This document shows, piece after piece, positions 32,323 through 43,506 of a stretch of 64,000 bases of DNA (position 1 is the first letter of the stretch; each line of letters opens with the position of its first letter). The position numbers and the translations under genes are program-made. Under the pieces are notes generated by a model. That model searched no databases, was not told the origin of the DNA, and was given only the letters and a program-made list of their open reading frames with translations. The DNA comes from Plectosphaerella cucumerina (lineage: Eukaryota > Ascomycota > Sordariomycetes > Glomerellales > Plectosphaerellaceae), in contig JAGPXD010000001.1 in NCBI GenBank assembly GCA_020746995.1, positions 3,410,001 through 3,474,000 of the forward strand. Reading direction: 5' to 3'.

Positions 32323-33886
32323 GGTGCGTGGTGCTGCCTGCGAGCAAGCAGCTCGGGGTGAAATGCAACTTGGGGTGTAGCAGAGGAGTCCTTCGTGAAG
32401 ATTGGCTTCAAAATGGAAGAGAGGTTGTCAAGAAGAGTGACTTGAAAATAATGTCAAGTCGAAGGAGACAAGCAAGACATGCCGATATGTACATCTCGGC
32501 AAGAAGTAGCAGATCTACGATGTTCGACCAGACATGCCCCTGATCAGGGGTCGAATCAAAGACATGGAGACCGAAGGAAGATCACGGCAACAATAAATCA
32601 CCGGTCTTCGACTTGGGTCTCTCGTTTCGACTATACCGTTTCATTGTTCGACGGCGGACCTGAGTTCCATGATGCCTCGAAACGTTCCATCCGGGACGGC
32701 TTACACAGTAGGATGAAAGGGAGCATACCTCCTGTGTTTTCTAGTGTGATCTCTTGAGATACCACGGCCTTTTCAAGAAGCTCGAAAATAACATGTCATT
32801 TTCGGGCTGCATTTCTGCTTTGGCGGCAGAAGGTTGTGGTCAGTGCGAATTTCTGTTCTAGATGTGAGAAATGATCGCTGGGCACGAAAAGCTTGTGTCA
32901 TTCCTATGACTGCTTTGAGGCAGGAAGAAAATGTACGGATCCATGACAGAGAACGCATCAAAACACATTGCAAATTTGGCTGACTAGGCATGTCCAGAAG
33001 GACGTGAGTTTGGAAAATGGGATATCGACACCAAAACTACTCCGTTTAGACCAGTTGTATTTTCTTGCTTCAGGAGAGTATGGCGCGATGTTGCAAACTG
33101 GAAACAAAGAAAATAGTATCCTTCTTGTCTGGCTAGAGGTTACCAGGAAACGAGTCGAGAAGAGGCTACCACGAGTGAGTGCGGGCAGGACAAGTCCGTT
33201 CTTCTACACACTCAAAATCAGAAATCAATACCGAGGTGGGGATTATCGTCAACCTCAGAGGCTTTCACAAAGAAGTCTTCCTGAGAAAGGCCAAGGTCGA
33301 ATCAAAAAGGGGTGGTTGCTCACACGGTGCGACTAACATTATCTGCTGATTTTGCCTACAAGCCTGCAGCAAAAGTCTCAAAAAGGTGTGCGCCGGATTT
33401 CTAGCTGCATTGGAAAGAGTATAGAAAAAATGTCATAGCTTCATCAACATCAATTGAGCAGCAAGGCCGACCTCGCTGTTACTGATCACAGTGCGGAGCC
33501 AGATAACGTTTGCTTCACCCAAAGTCCAGTTTCTCCTCCACTTACCTACCTAGCTGAAGCAGGAAACTCTCAGGAGAAAGAATTGCTGGACCTCAATCTC
33601 TCTGGTATCCATGGATGATTCAGAGACGTAAAGTCAGCATCATACCCCTCCACACTCAATATCAAGATGGCCAATGCAATACATCACACATCCATACACC
33701 GGTTGCTGTACCATGTGACTGGTATTCGATTAATCCTCGGGCATCCTCTGCTGCTTGCCTTCACTAAACACATGTTGAAATTCCCCTCTCTATTCATAGC
33801 AAGAAGCAGAGACCACGGCAGCGTCTGCTCAAATGTTCCGTCCACTAACACATCCTCTTCCTTCATCGTGAACGCACAGCGACGTC
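32323..33886. other. Intergenic, AT-richer, no supported gene
   Basis: Lies between the 3' end of KMT6 and the start of the SprT-like gene. Visibly lower GC than the neighbours. The plus frame 32968-33336 (122 codons) has no family resemblance. It may be promoter plus decayed sequence. Confidence 0.5.
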
Positions 33887-36800
33887 TCAGGGCTCCTCGG
33901 AGCGGTACCGCATCGGCAGACGTCTCTCTCTCCTGCTCCGAGAGTTACTAGACATGTCGGAAAGGGAGCGGTCGCCGTCTACGCTGGAGCTACGGTCGCG
34001 TCCACCGCCCACAGACTCCTCATCGTCGTCCGAATCGTCAGCCATGCGCCGGACCCTACGACCGTAGCGCGTCGACCGCTTGACCGGAGTCTGCGGCTCA
34101 GTCGAGTCACCCCCCGTTTGCCGCTTGCCCGCCTTGTCTTCCGCCGTAATCGTTTCCTGGTCGCCCCGAGGCCCCAGTTTCGACTGCTCCCGTCGGGTGC
34201 GCCGCCTTTTAACGGGCGTGGCCTCGGCCGTCTTGACATCAGGCACAGGCGTAGACGAGTCAGTCCGCACCACGTTTTGGCGTTTTGGCGGCCTACCCCG
34301 GCGTTTGCGCGGCGTCGGGTTCTCCTGTTCGGCAGCTGCTGCGTCGTCGGTGTCGAGTTGGCGCTTCCTTGGGCGACCGCGCTTGACTGACCGTGGTGCC
34401 TCCTCCTGGTCAGTGTTTTCCACACTCGTCTGTGGCTCTGCGGCGGCGGTAGTGATCGTTGCGGTTCCCCGAGTGCGGCGGCGCTTGTGCCGCTGCAACA
34501 CGGGCTGAGTCTGCGATGGTGATGAGGACTCCCCTTCCCCATCATCGCCTGATGGATTATAGTAATCCGACTCATCCAAGAGTGCATCTGACTCTCGAGC
34601 GCGCTTGCGACCCCTGCCGGCAGTCGCCGCGGGGGCGGTGGTCGCGAGCTCAACGAGCTCCTCAGAGAGCTCAGGCTCAGGCGCAGGTGCCTCTTTCCGC
34701 ATGGCCTGGGGCCCTTGCCCTCTCTTATTACCACTATTGGCCTTTGTCTTGCCTCTCGGCCGCCCAGGTCCCCTCTTCACCGGCGACCCTTGATCGTTGG
34801 AGTTTTCCGTCTCCTTGGTCTTGTCCTTGATCATCTTCTTGGTCAGGTTGGGGAAGCTGCCGCCGTAGTTAAAGAAGAGCTCCTGGCCCGCCGCGATGTT
34901 CCGGGTCGCAGTAAAGCGGATGCGGTACTCGCCGTTGACGTAGAGGATCTTGGGCTCAACGTTGAAGTCATCAACCTCGTGGTTGATGTATCTGCTGTGA
35001 TTTCCGTAGATGGCGGCATCGACCCAGATACCTTCCGAGTCCAGTAGACTGAAGACATATGATGTGAAGTTGCCTTCGTCGTCGAAAGCCTCGCCGCGCC
35101 GTGCTTCGCGCCGGACGCCTTCATCATGCATGATGAGCTCGCCAGTGTATTCGATGACAAACTCGCCCGATCCAATATCCTCAACGGCGAAGAGCCCGTA
35201 GCCACAGCCCTCCAGCTGGCTTTTTCCTGGCGTCACCGCCTTGCTCTGGCCCCGCTGGAGAACGCAGTTCTGACACCCGGAGTCCATGATGGTCGGATCG
35301 TCGCGATTGGCGGGGTCCAGGCGTTCCCGGACGCCGCACCCATGGCACAGGCCCGGATCGCACTCCCGGTTCAGCTGCACACATATGCAAGGCCGGCCCT
35401 CTTTTTGCCGTTGCAGACAGGTTTTCCCCGTCGATCCACAAGCGCAGCCGGTGAACTTATGAGAGCAGTTCTCGGCGGTGCAGAGACAGAATCGTTCACA
35501 CAGAACGTTGCTGAGGACACACTCGCAGCCATTGGCGGCGGTACAGGGGCCGTCATGGTGGCAGGGGTCCGGGTTGATGCGCAGCTTGTGGTCGTGGGTG
35601 AACGTCTCTGACTGCCAGTCGCCCAGCAGCATCTTCTTGTGGCGGTCGTACCACGGCAGCGTCTTGGCGCGTGGAAGGGGCTCGCCCGTGGCCTCCGGAA
35701 CGATGACTTCCAGCGTTGAGAGGTGGTGCTGCACTTCCCAACATTCCCGATTGAGAATCTCGGCCACCATACACTGAGCCTTGGATCGGACCCGAGAGCT
35801 GCACTCGACAGCGCAAAACATGCTTCGCAGGAGCATCTCGTCGTTCTGGGACCACGGAGTCTGACCCTCCACGCTGGCTGGCATGTCGTGGCGGAGCATG
35901 TAGCAGCCCCTCCGACACGGCTCGATGCGGGTGCCGTCGTTGTCCTTCTTCTCGGAGGCACCGGGCGCCTTGATGAACATCTTTTCGGAGCTGCCGTTGG
36001 CGTCGAGCGAGAAGGCTCTCTTTTCATTGAAGCCGCCGTAGTCGCCGTGCTCGCAGGAGTTGCTGAAGCAGATGAGACAGCCCATGATGGCATACGTCTC
36101 GAGGAACCCCTCGTAGGTTGTCGGTGTGTGTTCGTTGGGGGCGTTCTTGACCGTCTTCTTCGATTCGGTCACCTCGTCTACGGTCCTGTCGAGCAGCAAG
36201 ACGTCGCGCAGGGTGATTTGGCGCTCAACCGGGACGTGGTCGTTGGCGAAGATGCTGTCAAAGGCTTCGGTGAACATGCGAGCCGTCTTGGCAGCGCGGG
36301 GCGATGTTGGGGCGTTGTTGTCGCTGTGTAGGTTATCGAGCACTCTTCTTTGGTGGGGTGTCATCTCGATGTCCGACTCTTGCTTGACCATGTGTCTGAT
36401 GAGACTGGATCGGCTACACTCGGGGACGGCCAGCTGGTCCAGCCAATGGTCGAGGAAGAGAGCCACGGTAGCCCTCTTTTCCTGACGCGTAGTTCTGATG
36501 ACGCGCTCCTCTCGGGAGCCCATCGGACGGAAGCCGCAGCTTGCATCCATGCGGTCGAGTTCCTTGAGCCAGGTATTGTACTGGGCATCCTCTCCTGGCC
36601 GCAGGTCTCTGATGACGGGTACAAACTTGAGCATGGTGTTGGGGGTGAGTACGTTTCTGGCTATCTCCTTGTGGTGAAAGCGGAATTTAGGCACTCGGGG
36701 CTTCTCCGTATGAAGAAGCAGTGGCTGGTACCAGTGGGTGCCTTGTTCTTTCTTACCACGAACATGATGCTGTGGCGGGGGGTCAGTGTTGTTTAAACCA

Positions 36801-37927
36801 AGGCTGTGGCCACGGTTGCGGAGGCTACTCACCTTCACTCTAATCTTCAGCATTTCATTCGTTTTTGGCACCTCGCTGTTGACGGGATTGTGCGCGATGC
36901 CGGCAAACCAGTCCGTGCCGGTCGCTGGTGACTTGCTAGCCGTTGGCTGGACGTACCCAAGAGTGAAACAAACCAAGTCGCGATGCGCAAGCCTCATTTC
37001 CCTCGACTTCTCCTGCAAGGCATCGGCAAGTTTCTCAACGGACCAATCGACCCTTTTTGGAGTGGTCTTGGGGTTCTTGAATATGGCAACGGCGCTAGGA
37101 CTATCCTGCAGGCTGGGGTTGAAGCGAGACGAAGACGGCGGGGTGATCTGTGGAGGAGCGGCGTAGGCGTCGACTGTAAATGGTCGGTCTCGTGAGCCTG
37201 TGTTGACGGTGATCTCGCCACGGGCGGCGGCAGCGGCGGTTGCCATGGACGAGACCGACCGATGGAGGGGGTTTCTGCCCTCGATCGCAAGTCCGTCCTT
37301 GACGAAGCCATTCGGGCCACCGTTCATCTTGTTGGCGAGGGACGGAGATTGGACAGCCGCTTTGGAAGACGACGACGACGGGGTGAAGAAGGTGTTAGAT
37401 GGCGGATAAGTGTAGGCCGATGGTGGAGCAGCATGGCTTGCAACAGCGGAAGAGGGAGCAGTTCCAGCGGTAGAGGCAGAGGCGGAAGAAGATGCTGCCA
37501 ATCGCTGGGCTGATGTGAATTTCTGGACGGAGATGGGCTGGCTTTTTCGTTGTGGACTTGCTGTGGCATCGGGGTCACCGGCGTCATTGCCAGTGAAGAG
37601 GCAGCGGCTGGTGTGCTCGATGTTGTCCAGTGACCTTTGACTGGAGGGTCTAGTGCCACTGCGGCCAAAGTCGAGACGTGACTGGGACTGTACTGGAGAT
37701 TGCGATGGCGACCGTTTGTGCAGACTCCCTGAGGACCCAACGGTCTGAGCTCCGAGGAAGACGGGCTCATCAGAGTCCGAGTCGCGAGTAGCCGAGTCCG
37801 AGTCGATGGTCAGGTCGATTTGGAACTTGGCGGCCGTGCAGTCATTCAACTGAGACTTTATAGCTGAGGCTGCATTGTCAAGACGGGACTGGCGTGATTG
37901 ATGAGACTTGAGCCTATGCGGCGACAT
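33887..37927 (-). CDS. KMT6: Histone H3K27 methyltransferase KMT6 (E(z)/EZH2)
   Basis: Exons 37927-36833 and 36769-33887 give 1325 residues. Removal of a 63-nt intron (GTGAGT...CTGAC...CAG) joins KIRVK-HHVRGKKEQG; this intron has no stop and is a multiple of three. The start is the first ATG (MSPHRLKSHQ); the frame extends a little further upstream without an ATG. Seen in order: a long Ser-rich N-terminus, the EZH2 middle region (MGCLICFSNSCEHGDYGGFN; LLRSMFCAVECSSRV), a Cys-rich CXC domain starting CHHDGPC (about 762), and the SET domain (about 883-1001) with NHSRYINH and ELFFNYGGSFPN. This is the catalytic subunit of PRC2, which silences facultative heterochromatin. A tail of over 300 residues follows SET, with three GRP cores in basic context (about 1033, 1163, 1191) like AT-hooks. 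Confidence 0.95.
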   Translation of the reverse strand: MSPHRLKSHQSRQSRLDNAASAIKSQLNDCTAAKFQIDLTIDSDSATRDSDSDEPVFLGAQTVGSSGSLHKRSPSQSPVQSQSRLDFGRSGTRPSSQRSLDNIEHTSRCLFTGNDAGDPDATASPQRKSQPISVQKFTSAQRLAASSSASASTAGTAPSSAVASHAAPPSAYTYPPSNTFFTPSSSSSKAAVQSPSLANKMNGGPNGFVKDGLAIEGRNPLHRSVSSMATAAAAARGEITVNTGSRDRPFTVDAYAAPPQITPPSSSRFNPSLQDSPSAVAIFKNPKTTPKRVDWSVEKLADALQEKSREMRLAHRDLVCFTLGYVQPTASKSPATGTDWFAGIAHNPVNSEVPKTNEMLKIRVKVSSLRNRGHSLGLNNTDPPPQHHVRGKKEQGTHWYQPLLLHTEKPRVPKFRFHHKEIARNVLTPNTMLKFVPVIRDLRPGEDAQYNTWLKELDRMDASCGFRPMGSREERVIRTTRQEKRATVALFLDHWLDQLAVPECSRSSLIRHMVKQESDIEMTPHQRRVLDNLHSDNNAPTSPRAAKTARMFTEAFDSIFANDHVPVERQITLRDVLLLDRTVDEVTESKKTVKNAPNEHTPTTYEGFLETYAIMGCLICFSNSCEHGDYGGFNEKRAFSLDANGSSEKMFIKAPGASEKKDNDGTRIEPCRRGCYMLRHDMPASVEGQTPWSQNDEMLLRSMFCAVECSSRVRSKAQCMVAEILNRECWEVQHHLSTLEVIVPEATGEPLPRAKTLPWYDRHKKMLLGDWQSETFTHDHKLRINPDPCHHDGPCTAANGCECVLSNVLCERFCLCTAENCSHKFTGCACGSTGKTCLQRQKEGRPCICVQLNRECDPGLCHGCGVRERLDPANRDDPTIMDSGCQNCVLQRGQSKAVTPGKSQLEGCGYGLFAVEDIGSGEFVIEYTGELIMHDEGVRREARRGEAFDDEGNFTSYVFSLLDSEGIWVDAAIYGNHSRYINHEVDDFNVEPKILYVNGEYRIRFTATRNIAAGQELFFNYGGSFPNLTKKMIKDKTKETENSNDQGSPVKRGPGRPRGKTKANSGNKRGQGPQAMRKEAPAPEPELSEELVELATTAPAATAGRGRKRARESDALLDESDYYNPSGDDGEGESSSPSQTQPVLQRHKRRRTRGTATITTAAAEPQTSVENTDQEEAPRSVKRGRPRKRQLDTDDAAAAEQENPTPRKRRGRPPKRQNVVRTDSSTPVPDVKTAEATPVKRRRTRREQSKLGPRGDQETITAEDKAGKRQTGGDSTEPQTPVKRSTRYGRRVRRMADDSDDDEESVGGGRDRSSSVDGDRSLSDMSSNSRSRRERRLPMRYRSEEP

Positions 37928-38724
37928 GGTGGTAGTGGTGGTCAAAGGGGCGGAGGAACTCGCTCATGTTGAGCGGCTCCTGGACCAGGTCGGACTCCAG
38001 GCGCCAGACACGACCAAGAGGAGAAGAGTGGCCGGACAGAATGAATTGAATTGTCGCGTTGGGTAGGTGCCTGGCAGAGAGGAGAGGCGTGGATGGCCGA
38101 AGTGGGGAGATATGGTGAGGTTGAGGTGAGGTGAGGTCGATATGAGGTCGGCGGGAAGAAGCACGCGCTCAGTTTGAATTGGACGGGCCTCGGCGCGTGG
38201 AGGTGTGGGCGAATATGCGGCGCGACGGCGACAAAGGAGCGGCCCCTACTATAGTGAGCAGGTGAGAATAAATGTAGAGACAGTAGGAAAATGATGCCGG
38301 CACTGCGGTGTCATGGCATGGCAGACGCGTTGGAGGGCGCGCGAGGGTCGTTGGTGTGTCGCTGACACGGTGCTCAAATCACGATGGTCGCCAACAAAGT
38401 GGAAAGGAAGCAAGCAAAGCGCGTTCTTGCTCCTTCTTCGCCTAAGCTGCAGCAAGGCTCCGTTCGGCCCCAGGGAAAGGACGACCGACCGGGGGGAAAG
38501 CTCGGAACGCCAATCAGAAGGCGTTGTGTCAGCAGGGATCCGCCCGCTAGTGTATTCAGGGAGCCGACATTTGTCCGGCCATCAAATCACACCAGACCCG
38601 ACCCGATTGGACTTGAGTGCTCAGGCATCATCAATAAACGTGAGCAGCCCGGAGGTCAGAGTTGCCCATGGACATTTCCACTCTCTTACCAGGAGCCATA
38701 TGAAGGCATTGTCTTGAGAGTCTC

Positions 38725-38759
38725 GATGGAACAGAGTATTGTTCCATCTTCAATTGAAG
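38725..38759. repeat. Hairpin followed by a 12-bp palindrome
   Basis: GATGGAACA (38725-38733) and TGTTCCATC (38740-38748) are perfect reverse complements around GAGTAT. The last base begins the perfect palindrome CTTCAATTGAAG (38748-38759). Confidence 0.85.
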
Positions 38760-39063
38760 TCTGGTGTACTGCTCCGGGTTCTGAGGCGTATCATGACTAA
38801 GTGGCTGGCTACTCCTGAGCAATCTCACAAAAACCGAAATGATGAGCTGTGATATTATGCGGTTGTGTCTTGTTGCGCAAGTATTCAATGGTAGACAAGT
38901 TCTGATTGATACGCATAGCGATTTTACCAAATCTCATTTCCCTGGAAAGCCCCCAATATTCTTCAAAACGATGACTTCGACGCTAATCGACAGTGTGCTC
39001 GCACTTTCAACGTTCAAGTTCTGTTACCACATGCAAATTAAGCACTCGTCGCCCATCAATTAG

Positions 39064-39092
39064 CATTGTCAGCAGTTATCTGACTGACAATG
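39064..39092. repeat. 12-bp hairpin with one bulge
   Basis: CATTGTCAG (39064-39072) pairs perfectly with CTGACAATG (39084-39092). The interior CAG-TTAT-CTG extends the stem to 12 bp with a single bulged A. Confidence 0.85.
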
Positions 39093-40644
39093 TCATTGAA
39101 TGTTCTCGGTTAAACCTTTACATCTTCAATTGACCGTCGTATCAGGACGAGCGAAACAAGCAACTTTACACATCTCGCCATATCAAATTGTGACTTCAAA
39201 TGCCTCCAAGTTTTTGAGAAGAAGCATGTGTACACTTACTTCTTCAAGGTAAATTGATAGACATTGCTCGAGATTATTGATTTCTTCAATCTTCGAGCTA
39301 CGTCCTCATCAACTGAACTTCCTCAATTGATACACTACGTCTTCACGTAGCCACCTACCTGTTCTTCACGTTCTCAAGCTTAGTATGTGTCGGCGAGTCA
39401 GCTGACGAGCCATGATTATCTATCGCGCTCATCGTCATCTGTTCAAGTTGTTTCGATGCGTGCCGCCAGACCGGCGCTAGCCTCTTCGAGCCGCGTCGTT
39501 TCGGGTGGCCGACAAGAAACGGGAAATTTGGAGCGGCTTAGCTTGCCGCTAGGAGACGTTCTGCGCGAAGGGAGCCGCGATGAAGTCATCTGCCGGATAC
39601 CTGGGTATAGCATCTGCCAGACGTCCGAGGGTTGTCCAGGAGCCCTCTCCAGGCGGCAATTCGTTTGGTGAAAATAGACTGCACTTCGATATGTTCTCCA
39701 AGAGGGATGGCCATCTCGTCAGCATTGCGGTGGAGGCCCTTGGAGTCGTGACTACTGACGCATGCAACAACTGGGCACCTCACGTTCGTTCGAGAACGAG
39801 AACCCCGCATACCTAACCCACCTCAGACAATGGAAGCTGGAAACCCCCCAACGGAGTGTGCTGTCCTTGCCCCTGGGTCCAAGTCACATTGCATCTGCAC
39901 GTGAGAATCAACTACCGAGCAAGCAGATCTGCATGTCGACTCAGCAGCCCAGGGGAAGACGGACCGCAACACAGCCTCGTTTCTCCTGATGCCAGAAACC
40001 AGTGTCTGGGTCTGGTTTGTCTGCGTCTGGGGTCCGGGATGAGGGGCTCGGATGCGATCATCGCTGCCGGCGTGGCACTCGGCCGCATCGGGAAACTGGA
40101 TGGTCTCAGCCTCTCAGGGAAGAAAAGGAAAGGGAGATGGGACGGGGGGGAAGCGTGGTCAATGGCGAACTGAAGGCCTCCCTTCGTCTGGAACCTGATC
40201 CTGGCTGGTGATCACAACAGCGGCCGCCCGGGCGCGGGGCGGGCTGTGGGTACGCCCCCCCGAGGTCCCCGACAGGTATAAGTTGGGTGCGATGGCTGCT
40301 TGCGAGGAACCCGAGATATGGACCGACCCTTCGTACCTCCAGCCCACGAATCTGCAGGCACCTGCTGGCGCCGGGCCTAACTCAGCGCAAAACCGAGCTA
40401 GGGGCCTCTGATGACGTCGTCATCCCAGCATCCACCGTAGCAACCGCAGACCCCTACCTCACCTCCCCAGGTACCTCCTCCCCGTCCCCGGTCTCCTTCG
40501 GGCCCTTCTCACTGCGAGCGCGGCGCGGCGTTTCGTCGGTGGCCAAGGCCAAGGTACTTGGGTCCAGTTTGTAGGTACCCATTCCACGACCCCTTCCCTT
40601 CCCGTCCCGTGTTCCCAAAGGTCCGGTCTCCCATCGTCCACTCC

Positions 40645-40653
40645 CATATAAAC
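40645..40653 (+). promoter_or_regulatory. TATA-like element upstream of PIL1
   Basis: CATATAAAC about 210 bp before the PIL1 ATG, after long pyrimidine-rich stretches typical of strongly expressed fungal genes. Confidence 0.35.
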
Positions 40654-40861
40654 ATTGCATAGTCCCTCCCACGATCGTCCCGGCCACCCTCACTCAATCC
40701 TTGTCATACACCCTGCAGCAAAAAAACCTCCCACTCGCCTCCTCAGTCTGTCACTCGCGCGCGACTTTGCTCAGTTCACCGTTCTCTCGTCTACGATCGG
40801 CCCATCGCCACCAACCACCAAAGTCATCAACAGTCGCACGCAGCCCACCGCTCAGCCCAGC

Positions 40862-42246
40862 ATGCATCGCACCTACTCGATGCGCCAGTCGCGGGCGCCC
40901 ACCGCCTCGCAGATCCAGGTATGCCTTTGCCTGCCACCGGCCTCCTCTCAGTTTGCCGGACGAGGCCCACGCTGACATGTCATGCCACAGAACCCCCCTC
41001 CCCCGCCCTCCACCACCAAAACCGGTCGCCTGTTCGGGCGCGGAGGCTTCGGTAAGTCGCAACGTCCCACGCCACTGGATCGCCATGATGATCAAACTCG
41101 ACCGCTTCGTCTACGGCGCTGACCATACCGCAATGCTTTAGGCCATGCTCTGCGCCACAAGTCTGCCGGCGCCTTCGGTCCTGACCTGGCGAAGAAGCTG
41201 TCAATCCTCGTAAAGATGGAGAAGAATGTTATGCGCAGCCTCGAGACAGTCGCACGAGAACGCATGGAAGTAGCTGTACGTTGTCGCCCTCTTTTTACCG
41301 CCCGCCTTCGTACCTTCATGTGCTAACCCGGCCGTTCCGCAGCAACAACTGTCCATCTGGGGCGAGACCGGAGACGAGGACGTGTCCGACGTTACCGACA
41401 AGCTGGGCGTCCTCCTCTATGAGATTGGCGAGCTGGAGGACCAGTATGTCGACCGCTACGACCAGTACCGCGTCACCATTAAGAGCATCCGAAACATCGA
41501 GGCCTCTGTGCAACCCAGCCGAGACCGTAAGCAGCCCATCCCCAACCCTAGGCTTCCCCGGCCTTGACTAGCGTGCGCCCGCGTCTGACACAATGACCAT
41601 AGGCAAGCAGAAGATCACCGACCAGATCGCCCAGCTCAAGTACAAGGAGCCCAACTCTCCCAAGATTGTCGTGCTTGAGCAGGAGCTCGTGCGCGCCGAG
41701 GCCGAGTCGCTTGTTGCCGAGGCGCAGCTCTCCAACATCACGCGCGAGAAGATCAAGGCCGCCTACACTTACCAGTTCGACGCCCTCCGCGAGCACTGCG
41801 AAAAGGTGGCCATCATCGCCGGCTATGGCAAGCACATGCTCGAGCTCATCGATGACACGCCGGTGACGCCGGGCGAGACCCGCCAGGCCTATGACGGTTA
41901 CGAGGCTAGCAAGGCTATCATCCAGGACTGTGAGAACTCCCTCACCAACTGGGTCAGCTCCAATGCCGCCGTCTCCTCCAAGCTGTCCACCCGCGCCCGC
42001 AACCTGTCGACGCGCCGCCGCAACAACATCAAGCACCGTGGCGCCCACGACCTCTCGGGCCAGGACGCTCCCCTCGCGGACGACTCGTCGTGGATGCCGG
42101 CCACCCGCAACAAGGAGATTGACGACTACTCGGACGAGGAGGAGGAGCTGGAGGAAGATGACCAGCGCGGATCCATCCTTGAGAGCGACACGGGCGTCAA
42201 CGGTAGCGAGACGCGCGGTCGCCAGCAGGAGGCCGTCGTCGCATGA
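40862..42246 (+). CDS. PIL1: Eisosome core component PIL1/LSP1 (BAR-domain protein)
   Basis: Five exons (40862-40918, 40991-41051, 41142-41275, 41343-41526, 41603-42246) give 359 residues; each join restores PIL1 text, e.g. GRGGF-GHALRHKSAGAFGPDLAKKLS and QPSRD-RKQKITDQIAQLKYKEP. The N-terminal MHRTYSMRQSRAPTASQIQ is the membrane-binding basic segment, followed by the helical BAR-like domain (SIWGETGDEDVSDVTDKLG; LVAEAQLSNITREKIKAAY), and an acidic C-terminus (DDYSDEEEELEEDD). The protein forms the filamentous scaffold of eisosomes under the plasma membrane. The high intron count is typical of this family. It converges with NAA38. Confidence 0.97.
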
Positions 42247-42625
42247 GCAACGCCAGGCCGGCCGGCGGCTCACTAATAATATGGCTGCGACGCCTAATTT
42301 CATCGCAGCCAGCATCGAGGCTGACGTGCCACGGTGCGGGAGGCAGGAGTAATGCAAGTCGGGGCGTCACGGAAACAGACGCCGCTGGGATTCTCTGTTG
42401 TTTTTGGGCAGGCTTCAGTCGTGTGCTTCGCCGGGCAGAGAGCACGGCGATGTACACGACAGCGGCAGCCCGGTTCGCGTGGTGCAAGCACTGTATTTTG
42501 TATGATTACTCGGTTTATGGAAAATAGGATTGGATCATTGCTTTGAACCGTGTCCTAGAACGTCAACGCCGGGGGTATCACTGAATAAAGTCGTCTACTG
42601 GACAGGGGAACATGCCGCCCCATCA
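42247..42625. other. Intergenic between convergent PIL1 and NAA38
   Basis: Only the two 3' untranslated regions are expected here; nothing else seen. Confidence 0.5.
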
Positions 42626-43028
42626 CTATGCCACCATCGTGTCTTCGTATGGGTTCGCCCCCTTGAGCTGGCTTGCGTACTCTTCAACCTCAATCTTGAC
42701 AATGTGCTCGCCGGGCACAACGATCAGGCCGAGGAACCGCGAGGTCATGTTCATCTGGAGACTGGTGACCCCGCTGCCTGCCGCCCGCTTGGCGTCTTCC
42801 TGCTCCTGCGCTGAGGGCTGTCGGTACTCGTAGGTGTCGGCAAGGATAACGTTCGAATCCTATGTGAGCTCCCATCAGCCGTCGGGAGAAGGTCCATTGG
42901 GTTTAGAGAAGACCAACGGGATCTGTGCACTTGAAGACGCCGAGAAACATGCGCCCGTCGCTGGCAACGATGCGGAGCGTCTTGTTCAGAAGTGACGAGA
43001 GGAAGTCGCGGGCGTCCTGCTTGTCCAT
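42626..43028 (-). CDS. NAA38: LSM-domain NatC auxiliary subunit NAA38
   Basis: Exons 43028-42918 and 42859-42626 give 114 residues; the 58-nt intron (donor GTTGGT, acceptor ATAG) joins MFLGVFKCTDP-DSNVILADTYEY. The Sm1 motif is in LNKTLRIVASDGRMFLGVF and the Sm2 motif in RFLGLIVVPGEHIVKIEVEE, with the insert of the LSMD1/NAA38 group rather than of spliceosomal LSM proteins. It is expected to be the small auxiliary subunit of the NatC N-terminal acetyltransferase. I chose ATG 43028; the frame is open upstream but lacks an ATG. Divergent from RAD2. Confidence 0.85.
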
Positions 43029-43506
43029 GCTGGGCGCTTGGCTGCCGTCTGCAGCATGTGTCGTCGGGAGCGGCGGAGAGGGAGGCAAGCGTCTGGAGGC
43101 GAGTGGACTGGGATGAAGTTCAAAGCATTGGGAAGATCTTCAGTGCATCGGAGCGACAGGACGGCGATGGCGGGGCTTATCGATAGGGCCGCATGAATCG
43201 AACGCAGGGGGAAGTCACGGTGTTGGCGTCATTGCTGACTTGCCCCTTCCCACCGCGCGCCAGCTGCACTACACCAGGCAGCATCGTTCACAGAACCAAA
43301 TCTTCAACCGAACATTGCAGCACCACCACGCTCGCTGATAGCCTCGGATTTCCTCCAACACATGGTGATATGATAGCCATGCTACCCCCCGATTCTCCCT
43401 GAGAAGACGCTTCTCCTAGAGGAACGCGCACGCCGACAAGCCTGCCCCTCTGTGAATCCGACCAAACCGACACCACCTCCCAAGACCTCGAAACGCGACA
43501 GACGCC
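43029..43506. other. Divergent promoter NAA38/RAD2
   Basis: No gene or clear motif identified. Confidence 0.5.

Larger units (their letters stand above)
37928..40861. other. Long divergent intergenic region KMT6/PIL1
   Basis: About 2.9 kb without a supported protein. The part from about 38.6 to 39.4 kb is clearly AT-richer than its surroundings and dense in palindromes; the part nearest PIL1 is GC-rich with pyrimidine tracts, likely the PIL1 promoter. Confidence 0.55.

Noticed and set aside
33928..37945. Starting KMT6 slightly upstream at a TTG (MTTTTT-like reading)
   Set aside because: There is no ATG there; the first ATG in frame is at 37927, and a non-AUG start is not needed.
38820..39360. 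RIP (repeat-induced point mutation) as cause of the AT-rich stretch
   Set aside because: In the part counted by eye TpA is rarer than ApT, and no duplicated partner is visible in the window. A full index calculation could overturn this.
43193..43215. tRNA B-box-like sequence near the NAA38 promoter
   Set aside because: The flanking bases do not form a T stem and no cloverleaf can be drawn.
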